Assembly: GCA_023101725.1 (NCBI GenBank)
Contig: JALJCO010001305.1
Span: forward strand, 79,360-143,359
Direction of reading: 5' to 3'
Source of the DNA: Atherinomorus stipes
Lineage: Eukaryota; Chordata; Actinopteri; Atheriniformes; Atherinidae
DNA length: 64,000 nucleotides
Positions 55,284 to 64,000 of this stretch are shown one piece after another. The position numbers and the translations under genes are program-made. Within the stretch, counting starts at the first letter, position 1. The number at the start of each line of letters is the position of its first letter. Below the pieces are notes generated by a model. It was given only the letters and a program-made list of their open reading frames with translations. It had not been told where the DNA came from and did not search any database.

Positions 55284-58200
55284 TAAACACAAACATGTGT
55301 TACTTACTCATTAAAGATGCATCACCATTTTGCCAATTATGCACAACTGCTGATTACACATTGTAAGAATTGTCATTTTCTTCATATCTCCCTTTTTCGA
55401 ACAATTTAAATCATAAACATAAGATGCTAACGTTTGCTTGGCATTCATTTTTCTTCTGAGCTCTGTCATATCCCTCATAAGTACCTCACTATCATTAAGT
55501 GCCATTTGTTATGAAGCAAGTGCACAGGTAATTGCAAAATGATGATCACGTTGTTTTCCCCCTGCATCCAGCTCAACATCATAAGTCTTCTTCTTCCCCT
55601 GAGAAAGCAAAGCTACCAGAAGATGGATGGCAGGGAAGATGGAGGAGATGAAAAAGTGGATGGGCTCAGGAGGGATCTGCTAACTGTCCTGCTGTCTCTC
55701 CTCATGCAGCTCGTATAGCTCCGTGGTTAAGAGCTGTATCTACAATGAGCCAATTAAAAGGAACACTGGCATCAGTCTGTAGTAGCCATTGTCATGGACA
55801 GATGAAGCTGAATAAACCACATCATGAAATTTGATTCTGTTGGCCTCCTGTGTCATAAAGTTAGCCAACCTTGCTTGGAGATGCCGCATAACTGGTTGCT
55901 CAGCACAGCTACACCACTCATAGCATCGTGTGCTTTTTTTTTTTTTTTGCATAGTTTTCATAATGCACTTCCATCGTTTTTTATATCCCTCTGTACAATG
56001 AGGCAATTGATTTTATTGTCCCGCCATCATTAAAAAGAAAAAAGAAAAAAAAAACCCACTCAGATGAGCAAAGAGGACCCAATTAATAAAATCTCCATAT
56101 GGACATGTTTTGTCTTAAAGGGCCCTTGTCATGCTTTTGTGAAGGTTTCTAATTTAATTTCTAGGCCTTACGCGAATGGACTTAATACACCTATGGACTC
56201 AAAAAATCATAATCTTGGCTGAAATTCTCCATTTTATTTCCAGTCTCTTTAAAGATGCTTTTATAAAAAAGTCCAGGCTTTTCTGAATAGTCAACTGGCT
56301 CCGTGAAGATGGGATAAAACTACTACATGTACGGTATCAGCCGGGTTTAGGTTCTACTGTAGCACAGAAGCCAAAATTAAAATGTAACTTTGGAACCAAA
56401 CTGGGTCCAACCAGTTTAGATTCACGGGTGCCGGGGGACGTGGACGGAGGGGAGGCTCGAGCTGTTAGGAAGGTCTGACCGAAGAGGGGGGTCAGCCAGC
56501 ACTGATGAGTAAGGCCGCCTCTCGGGAGCGGCGGAGGCTATAACTGAAACTGGCTGGCTTTACGCAGGGCTCCGAGGTCATAACCACCAAAGACGCCAGC
56601 GCGCGGGGGTCGGGATATCCAAACCTGGAGAGACGGGACCAAAGAAACGAAAGACCTAACCCGAAGAGGCATGTAAACGTAGTCATGGTATAGAAGCTTA
56701 TGATGTCAGCATTACAATTGTTCCGGCTGTGGATCCCCGTCAATAAAACGGTTTACATTTAAGCCTTCTGGTCTTCAATTGCTCTGTGGCCGGGGTACAC
56801 AGGGACCCTTTTTGTTCTTTCTGGGCTGATAAAAAAAAGACAAAATCATGTCATGTGCCTCTCATACATATTTCTGATTCACAACTCCTGTCAGCATTAT
56901 ACCCTATGCTTTTACCACAACCATGAAGCATGTTATTTAAATAAAAATAATAAATGTGCCAAATCTTTTAATGCATAAAAATGTCACATGAAAAGTGATT
57001 AAGGTGACATGCTTTCAAAAAGTCAGAAGATCATGTTCCATTTGCTCTTTGGCACACGCAAAGTGATTTATTAACCCTGAAATGGATTCCGGCGCTGGCC
57101 TTTTTCTTGTATATTAGTCCATCTAAAAAAGCAGGTGCAAACTGGCTCTGCGCACAAAAGACATCAGCTTCTGAGAGGGACAATGCTGGACATGCACAAC
57201 TCTGATTCAAAATATTTTTGAATGAGCAGTGAGGGCACCTTGTTTAGTTCTCATAGTAGATTTCAATAAAAATAAACAAAGCAAACACCACTATTTAACA
57301 CAGGTGCAAAATATTCTGGATAAATGAAGCAGGGAATTTGCACCCACTGTATGATGACAACTAAAGCTTCAATTATATAGGGGCATTTCCAACATGTTTG
57401 CACCCGCTGTCATTAGCACTTTTAATGTTACTAAATCACCCGCAAACCATGGTTCAGCCCCTGGTGCATAATTCTGGATTGCAAGTAATTTTATTCAAAT
57501 TACTACACGCAAATTTAGATCTTAGTAGATTCGGCCCTAAATGTAGCTGTGTAGAAGCCTTCATGCTCTACTCTATCTCAGGTTTTAGTGAATCATAATC
57601 CAGCTGCACCAACTTTGGCACTAACTAGCAGATGTTTTTGAGTGTAAATGTAATATAGCACAAGCTCTATTTTTACAATAGAGAATTTCGTGTACTCGTG
57701 TGAACACCGTTGCACAGCCTTTGGTGGTGCACCGGTCCCCCTCCCAGGCTTCCAGTTTCTCAGCCCATCTCCAAATTGCTTAAACAACCATCCAACCGTC
57801 AAATGATGGCTGTGATGATCCATGAATGCAACAAATACAGCTGAGAAGTTGCAACTGCCACTGCTGATCCCCTACAGTGTTTATTATGAGTCATTTTATT
57901 GTTGCCGTAGCTCAAGCTTTGTGTTTGTTGGCTTAACACAACCTAAAACATCACTGAGATAACAGGTACTATACAGCAGCGATGAAACAGGAGCATCCTC
58001 GATGCCTCTTTTACACATCATGCACTGACAATCCAAAACAACTTACACTTGTCATTAAATGTACGAAGAGGTGTGAAGAATAAACTTATAGGCCAACAGC
58101 AACTTTTGGCGCTGTAGTGAGGACCAGACAGACAGACAGACCAACAGAAAGTTAGAAATCAATTGTTCAAATGAGCCAGTTAACATTGGGCCTGGCGTAA

Positions 58201-58368
58201 CAGTTCATCACAACAACTTTGCATTAAAAGAAGAACATACACACCATACTGAAACTTTTAACAGTGTGCCTTAAACATGAACATCTACTCAGGAAGTGCA
58301 TTTTGTTTTTTACGGCTACTAGTAGTTTATGCTATTTTAGCTCCTTCGATAACAAACATACAGTGTAT
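55284..58368. other. no gene; one lone TTAAAGGG end and a repeat fragment
   Basis: TTAAAGGGCCCTTGTCATGC at 56116 resembles the left end of another TTAA element; the following 640 bp include a GC-rich patch (56420-56640) but no right end. 57060-57545 (TTTGCACCCGCTGTCATTAG, ACACGCAAATTTAGATC, TTCGGCCCT) looks like a truncated fish MITE. Otherwise unique. Confidence 0.35.
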
Positions 58369-58369
58369 G

Positions 58370-58413
<44 letters not shown>
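58369..58413. repeat. (AT)n microsatellite
   Basis: About 18 AT units between GTATGT and ACAC, next to the left end of a Tc1 element, consistent with TA target preference. Confidence 0.9.
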
Positions 58414-58418
<5 letters not shown>

Positions 58419-59640
58419 TATATTGCCAAAAGTATTTGCTCACCCATCCCATTATCGGAATCAGGTGTTCCAATCACCTCCGTGGCCACAGGTATATAAA
58501 ATGAAGCACTTCGGCATGCAGACTGTTTTTACAAACATTTGTGAAAGAATGGGTCGCTCTCAGGAGCTCAGTGAAGTCTGGCATGGAACTGTGATAGGAT
58601 GTCACCTGTGCAACAAACCCAGCCGTGAAATTTCCTTGCTCCTAAATATTCCACAGTCAACTGTCAGCTATATTATCAAAAAAATGAAAGTGTTTGGGAA
58701 TGACAGCAACTCAGCCATGAAGTGGTAGATCATGTAAACTGACGGAGCAAGGTCAGCGGATGCTAAAGTGCATAGTGCTAAAAGGTGGCCAACTTTCTGT
58801 AGAGTCAATCTCGACAGAAATCATGTGGCCCTCAGATCAGCTCAAGAACAGAGTGCAGAGAGCTTCATAAAATGGGTTTGCAGTTGCATCCAAGCCATAC
58901 ATCACCAAGTGCAATAAAAATCATGGATGCAGTGGTGTAAAGCACACCGCCACTGGACTTTAGAGTGGAGGCGTTCCCTGGAGTGATGAATCATGCTTCT
59001 CCATCTGGCAATCTGATGGAGGAGTCTGGGTTTGGTGGTTGCCAGGAGAACGATACTTGTATGACTGCATTGTGCCAAGTGTAAAGTTTGATGGAGGATT
59101 GTGTGGGGTGTTTTTCAGGAGCTGGGCTTGGTCCCCTAGTTCCAGTGAAAGAAACTCTGAATGCTTCAGCATACCAAGACATTTTGGACAATTCCATGCT
59201 CCCAACTAGGTGGGAACAGTTTGGAGCTGCCCCTTCCTCTTCCAACATGACTGGGCACCAGTGTATGAAGCAGATCCATAAAGACATGGATAGCAGAGTC
59301 TGGTGTGGATGGACGAGTTGCCTGCACAGAGTCCTGACCTCAAACCGATAGAACACCTTTGGGATGAATTGTGGAGACTGAGAGCCAGGCCTTATCATCC
59401 AACATTAGTGTGTGACCTCACAAATGCGCTTCTGAAAGAATGGTGAAAAACGCCCATGAACACATTCCTTGATAAACCTTGTGGACAGCCTTCCCAGAAG
59501 AGTTGAAGCTGTTCTAGCTGCAAAGGGTGGATCAATGTCATGTTGAACCCTATGGATTAGGAATGGGATGTCACTTAAGCCCATATATACATGAAGAGCA
59601 ACCATTTTTAACAATATATCAGGAACGCACAGATTTGTCT
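58414..59640 (+). pseudogene. Tc1-like transposon fossil, near full length
   Basis: Left end TATATTGCCAAAAGTATTTG (58430) is the familiar inverted repeat; the right end has decayed (near 59590-59625). The frame from 58548 reads GRSQELSEVWHGTV, then SREISLLLNIPQSTVSYIIK, the paired-like helix-turn-helix domain, to a stop at 58726. Later pieces match the catalytic domain in other frames: WSDESCF-like region at about 58980, the GGGSVMVWG-like region at about 59095, the NDPKHT/Q-D-N-type region near 59235-59290 and PDLNPIEHLWDEL-like at 59335-59365. Multiple stops and frameshifts; inactive. Confidence 0.85.
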
Positions 59641-61518
59641 GCACTGAACATGGGAAAATAGTTTGCTCCTTTTTTTGCCTTAAATTGTCCATCTATAAGT
59701 AAATATGTAAACTTTGTTAAAATGACTGATTATGGCAAAATGTTATTTTACCTCTGATTTAAGTGATTTTTTGTTTTTGTAAAGTGTTTTTGTTTCTGTA
59801 TTTGGTTTTTTGTAGTTTTTGTGTTGTTCTTTGTAATGATGGGGGGGGGGAAAAGGGGGGTGATTTTAATATTGATTGGGCAACATATCAGAAGGGTTAT
59901 GTTTTTTTTTTAGGGAGTGGGTGGAGTTCCAGCCAGGGCCTTGTTATGGGGAGAAATGGGAGTTGATTTTTTTTTATAAAGAAATATTGATTAGTAGGTA
60001 GGGGGGAGAATTGTTGTTGTGTTGAACTTGGTACTGATTTAGTTTGGATTAACGACCCCACATTTAACACTGAGCATCTCCAAATTCAGTATTGATGACA
60101 TACTCCAGATTGTACTCATTTAACCAGTGGTTATTTATTTAGAATGAACTCACAACTATTTAAGCTATTCATGAAAAGGTTGTGTGTTCAACATAATTTA
60201 AACCAAAAAAAGAAAAAAAGTTTCTTTCTGACACTGAAAATAGGATTTGCCATTTGTACAGGCCAGAAAAATATGACCAGTCCAACAGAGTAACCACAGG
60301 AAGAGGAGAAATAAGTCTTATATTGATGCTCCACTTCATATCCCAGAGGACATAAACGATCCACTGCTAACCTACCATGTCCATTTTATAACAAGTAAGA
60401 GCTCCTTTGGTGCAATCTGGGAAACCAATACATTTTCTGCTTAGCAATTTCTGTGGTAAAATCTCGATAACCACAGGTGACTCACATTTTAAGGTGTGTA
60501 TGCATTAAGGCTTAGAACTCTCCTGTTAACTCATCAACTGCTTAAAAAGGTCCAGTTAAACATTATGCATCCTTTCCATTAGTTTGATCTAATGATGACT
60601 CTGACTGACTTGCTCATAAACAATTTAATGTTGAAATACTTTGTATAAAACTAAATAAAGTTAGCATGTGCATCAGCACCAGGTAGATTGTGTTAACCCA
60701 GTTTATGGACTCAGAAATCTATAAAAAGATTCATAATGTTCAAGGCTTTCGTTGAACTTGCAGAGCAACTATGGTGGAGCATATGAAAGTGAAATATGTT
60801 TTTTCATAATGTTGTGGGACAAAGGAAGACCAAAATGCAGGCTCACAGTCAGGGTGCAGCCAGATAAGAGAAAATGATAAGCTACTTTAAGCAAACTAAG
60901 AAGCACTGCAATCACAGAAAAGCCTGGAATCTGAACTTAAAAATCCTCTGCTGTGGGGCTTTGATAACAAAGCACCACAACAATTGTTGATGAGGATCTG
61001 AGACTGAACAACTGGGAAATATTTATACTGATGGAGTTGATGATTAACAAAAGCCAAGTGGTGGCAGTTTGTTAAATAAATCCAGGTGTGGATGGTGAGC
61101 AGAAAACCTGAGAAACAGGAAACAAACTGAGGTAATAAAATACAGGGCAAGACACAGAAATGTAATAAAAAATTTAAGATGGGATTAATGACTATTTGAA
61201 AGAGCCATTCGAATGACTGGCTTGTTGTATTCATTATGTTTTGTTTTAGAATTCAATCAACAATAACTGATTTTTATCAAGTACTGTAAATAATCACTGG
61301 TAGCAATTTATAGAATAAGATTTGGACTGGAATAATTCAAAACTATATAGTAGATACAAATATTCTGAATTATTTGTAATGATTTAATTTGGCTTGTGTT
61401 TTCATTGTAACCATTTCATAGGGTGGCTCCATATCCCTGTACTTTGACAGTGAGATCACTGTTATGGATTTTCCCCACCAAAAACTTTGTGGCACAACAA
61501 AAACTAAGTTGGCTACAG
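59641..61518. other. no gene; G-rich runs, weak repeat
   Basis: G-runs at 59840-59861 and 60001-60008. 60800-61170 resembles a diffuse fish interspersed repeat (CCAGGTGTGGATGGTGAGCAG) with no defined ends. Confidence 0.35.
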
Positions 61519-62053
61519 TTAAAGCCATAGTTAGTAATCCTGTTCAGAAAAACTGTTAAACTGGGTAAAATGGTCCTTCCATCCCGACAGTAGTCAACAC
61601 ATCATGTATTCATAACAAGGAAGGAAAAAAGTACATGATGTGTTGACTACTGTCGGGATGGAGGACTGACTTTGAGAGCTGCAAGCCTGTAAAACCTCAG
61701 ACCAACCTCTGCCATCCACGAAAGGCAGGAATTGGTCATTCGCACTGTATAGAAAGAACCAATCTATATGTCTTGTCTCTGTTCCTCCTCTCTCTCCCTT
61801 CCCATGTACCGCTCTGTGCACCGTTCACTGTAAAAATATGGCTAACAGACTGCTTACTGCCGCTGTGCCCAAAACCCCCAAACCAAAAAAAAAAAAAAAA
61901 AAAAGAACCCAAAAAAGTTTTCTTTGCCAACCTGCTTCAGTGCGCACGTTCCTGCGCTCTTGAGGCGTGGTTTTGGGTGGTGTTTTTTTTTTTTTTTATT
62001 AAAAAACGTTTTTTCTCAAATGGTTTTTCCAAGATTGCCAACTGTGACTTTAA
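61519..62053. mobile_element. TTAA-flanked non-autonomous element, family F
   Basis: TTAA at 61519-61522 and 62050-62053; ends AGCCATAGTTAGTAATCCTG and the inverse CAAGATTGCCAACTGTGACT. Contains the 31-bp hairpin (61578-61662), an A-run (61887-61904) and a T-run (61983-61998). ORFs inside are by-products. Confidence 0.65.
61578..61662. repeat. perfect 31-bp inverted repeat, 23-nt spacer
   Basis: TCCATCCCGACAGTAG... (61578-61608) and its exact inverse (61632-61662), spacer 61609-61631 is purine-rich. Perfect pairing inside an older element indicates a recent local inverted duplication or gene conversion between arms. Confidence 0.85.
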
Positions 62054-62939
62054 CTGCCATGCAAAATGACTTTACTCCAAAACAACATTTTGGTAATGAA
62101 AAAACTCACATTGAACAGCATTAAGCAACACGTTCTCACTCCCAGTGCGTCAACAGCCTGACGAATGGTCACTGTCCCTTGGCGTCACACCCTGACTCAT
62201 TAGGTACCGTTTTTCGTCATTTTCCGACGAGGTGGGTAACCCCATAGACTTGCATGGAACTCCCACAACGTCTGATAGGGACCCATAGGAAGCATGGGCA
62301 ACAACACAGTCTTCGTTGTCATGGTAACGTGACGTTTACTTCGTCAAGACCCTTCCCCATTAGCCCCATGGAAAAAAGAAAAAAAAATATTCATAGTCCA
62401 AGTCCGTTCTCTGCCCTGGATTTCCACACATGCTGGTTATGGATTTAAATGCATTTTTTCGTGTAATGAGTTTTAAAAACTATCGCGCACTTGTTAAGTT
62501 AAACGCCTTAATAAAAACAGAAGGAGGAAAACTACAGTCGCATGCGTGACGTCACACACTGGTTTCCCGTTTCTCTCGCCAAGTCAGCAATCTATCGGCA
62601 TAATTAAAAGATCCGACATGCCTGACTGATAAAGGTTTTCACCTCTTTTGATGCTTCTTTCCTGCTCTTCACAAAAGGCAGTGAATTTTCGGAGTGAAAT
62701 CGCCTTCCTGCTGGTGACGTATGTCGCTCTGAATGATGACAGCGATAATCCACCAAGCGGCTTCCAGCAAATCCTGAAATAGTCATAGTTCTACGCGGCA
62801 TTTTATTTTTGTTAAGCGTGGAAATTTTGCATTTAAGTCCACAACTAACACACCTAGAATCCAGTACAAAAAACGACTTTGACCAGAGGGTAATTATTTT
62901 ATCTCCATTGATACCCATTCATATTTTTTTGTCGATGGG
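62054..62939. other. no confident gene
   Basis: CpG-containing unique sequence. Minus ORF 62604-62918 contains MPRRTMTISGFAG and HHSERHTSPAGRRF but no recognised domain. Confidence 0.3.
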
Positions 62940-63190
62940 GCGGAAGTAGATGGGCGTGACTTCCGCTCCTCATAGCTTCTTTAATGGGTTTATATTAAAC
63001 GAACGAATTATATTATTATTTAACACAGACAAACCAGGAGAGACATTTGTTGCAATAAGTGAATGGTAATTACTATTATTATTATTTTAAGAACGACTGG
63101 ATTGGAAAGACTGCATAAGAGTTGGAGACGTTGCTCTGACCGGAAGCGTCGTGACGTTGCCTTTCCGCTCCAAAATACTGTGAAGGTAGG
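62940..63190 (+). promoter_or_regulatory. weak promoter-like cluster (ETS and CRE-type sites)
   Basis: GGCGGAAGTAG and GACTTCCGCTCC (62941-62973) form opposed ETS-like sites; ACCGGAAGCG and GTGACGTTGC (63139-63161) follow; GAAGGTAGGT at 63184 is donor-like. This could be a housekeeping-type promoter and leader exon, or inverted-repeat debris. Confidence 0.2.
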
Positions 63191-63640
63191 TTGTATGACT
63201 ACGTCTGATGCATGTTTTATTTATTTATTATTTAACATGATAAATTACCTGCATGGTTTAAATGTTATGATGAGGATCAAATTCCCACCAGTGATTCACC
63301 ATCGGTCAGCACAAATAAAAAAAAGAGAGTCTTAAATTTAACCTTGCTGGCTGAAGTACACCATTCAACAGGGTTGAGCATTCGCAGATGTCTTAATTAA
63401 GACTTCAAACATATGTGGGTAAATTGATGGTTTCAGCTCCTTTAGATGTCGATATTACAATTGTTACTTTGGATCACTTATAACATGAAATGTTAGTGGT
63501 GGTTAACTGGTCGGGACACACTGCATGCGGAAGCGCCAAGAGCGCGCCAAATTTTCTTGTTGATACCGCTCATTTTTCTGTTCACATCGGACGTGCACAG
63601 ATGACAGGCAGTCCTGCTTCCCAGCTTTAATTCTGATAAG
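63191..63640. other. no gene; E2F-like motif
   Basis: GCGCGCCAAATTT (63541-63553) includes an E2F-like GCGCCAAA. Otherwise AT-rich. Confidence 0.3.
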
Positions 63641-63646
63641 TCCACG

Positions 63647-63724
63647 ATGGATACATCTCCTGTTCTGCTTTCATATTCTTTGTCTTTGAACGATTTGTTC
63701 AGCGCCCATAAGAAGACTGTTTAA
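63647..63724 (+). CDS. very short ORF, unknown, doubtful
   Basis: ATG in a fair Kozak context (CCACGATGG), 25 codons beginning MDTSPVLLSYSLSLNDLF, stop TAA at 63722. Lies 100 bp after the E2F-like motif. No splice donor at its end and no homology recognised. Chance is likely. Confidence 0.12.
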   Translation: MDTSPVLLSYSLSLNDLFSAHKKTV

Positions 63725-63869
63725 TACGTTTCCTGTAGTATAATGTTATACAGTAAAAAGTCCGCCAGAACGATTAAAACCACCAAAATAATACAAAACG
63801 CTCCCTATTTCTGGTCTTCTTCAAAATAAAAGTATGGATAAACGGATTCAACAACACTGGAGGAACTGA

Positions 63870-63925
63870 TTAATCCAGGTCTGTCTGACATCACTAAATG
63901 GTTAGACACACCTGGATTAATCAGC
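63870..63925. repeat. foldback fragment
   Basis: CTGATTAATCCAGGTCTGTCT and its imperfect inverse around a short centre; same family as 51731-51846. Confidence 0.5.
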
Positions 63926-63930
63926 TTATA

Positions 63931-64000
63931 CAGCAGGGATGGGCAACTCTGGTCCTCGAGGGCCGGCATCCTACAGATATTAGGAGTTTTCCTGTGGTAA
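63931..64000 (+). mobile_element. left end of a hAT-type MITE, cut by the window edge
   Basis: CAGGGATGGGCAACTCTGG then CCTCGAGGGCCGG is a very common fish hAT-type MITE end. The right end is outside the window. Confidence 0.6.

Noticed and set aside
55600..55740. Exon candidate with TCATGCAG acceptor
   Set aside because: Downstream frame closes within a few codons on both strands.
56116..56760. Complete TTAA element starting TTAAAGGGCCC
   Set aside because: No inverted right end or second TTAA with matching sequence was found.
58264..58728. 154-codon ORF starting in the AT microsatellite
   Set aside because: Translation of the AT run joined by chance to the Tc1 N-terminal fragment.
1..64000. 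CRISPR array, phage, plasmid or bacterial defence system
   Set aside because: No regularly spaced direct repeats, no operons, no ribosome-binding sites; the sequence is clearly vertebrate.

Overview
The window looks like a teleost fish chromosome segment. The evidence is the repeat content: Tc1-like fossils, a Rex3/RTE fragment, many L2/Maui-like LINE 3' ends, hAT, Harbinger and TTAA-flanked (Kolobok/T2-type) non-autonomous elements, and a tRNA-derived SINE. There is no bacterial gene organisation, no operon, no CRISPR array, no rRNA and no intact tRNA gene. Species cannot be fixed from this text alone.

Protein-coding content is small. The best host-gene candidate is a plus-strand pair of exons, 10569-10729 and 11358-11424. 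They have fitting splice phases, a stop codon and an AATAAA signal at 11693, and would be the 3' end of a gene I do not recognise. A broken THAP zinc-finger reading frame behind a GC box and TATA box lies at 7370-7760. A GC-rich, coding-like island of unknown identity lies at 45466-46841 and resumes at 48224-48391 on the far side of an inserted element. A weak promoter-like cluster and a very short ORF lie near 62940-63724. Most other long reading frames are by-products of repeats.

Layout: 1-7300 holds a LINE/SINE tail, a Tc1 fossil, two TTAA elements (A1, B1) and a palindromic MITE. 7300-11720 holds the THAP remnant, TTAA element C and the terminal exons. 11720-25365 is mostly unique AT-rich sequence, with a few stretches that could be conserved regulatory DNA, plus a Rex3 fragment, element A2 and three inverted-repeat elements. 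25366-33110 is a LINE-dense block (at least five L2-type pieces) interrupted by a Harbinger relic with a Myb/SANT frame and by a 3-bp-TSD element. 33890-42057 holds a second copy of that element, a Tc1-like relic, a plus-strand LINE, TTAA element D1 and a hAT element split by TTAA element E. 44050-55283 is a nest of MITEs, a SINE split by a LINE, elements B2, B3 and D2, and a hAT element that is itself multiply interrupted. 55284-64000 holds another Tc1 fossil, TTAA element F with a perfect 31-bp hairpin, and the start of a hAT element cut by the window edge.

The most interesting pattern is shared by four different TTAA-flanked families (A, B, C, D). Each carries a short open frame that starts at or near an ATG and ends exactly at a good splice-donor sequence; in A, B and D promoter-type motifs (CRE or CCAAT) lie upstream. 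In family D the frame, its length and the donor are identical in layout in two copies 16 kb apart. These elements therefore look like mobile promoter/first-exon modules, either remnants of the 5' ends of autonomous Kolobok-type genes or captured host first exons.
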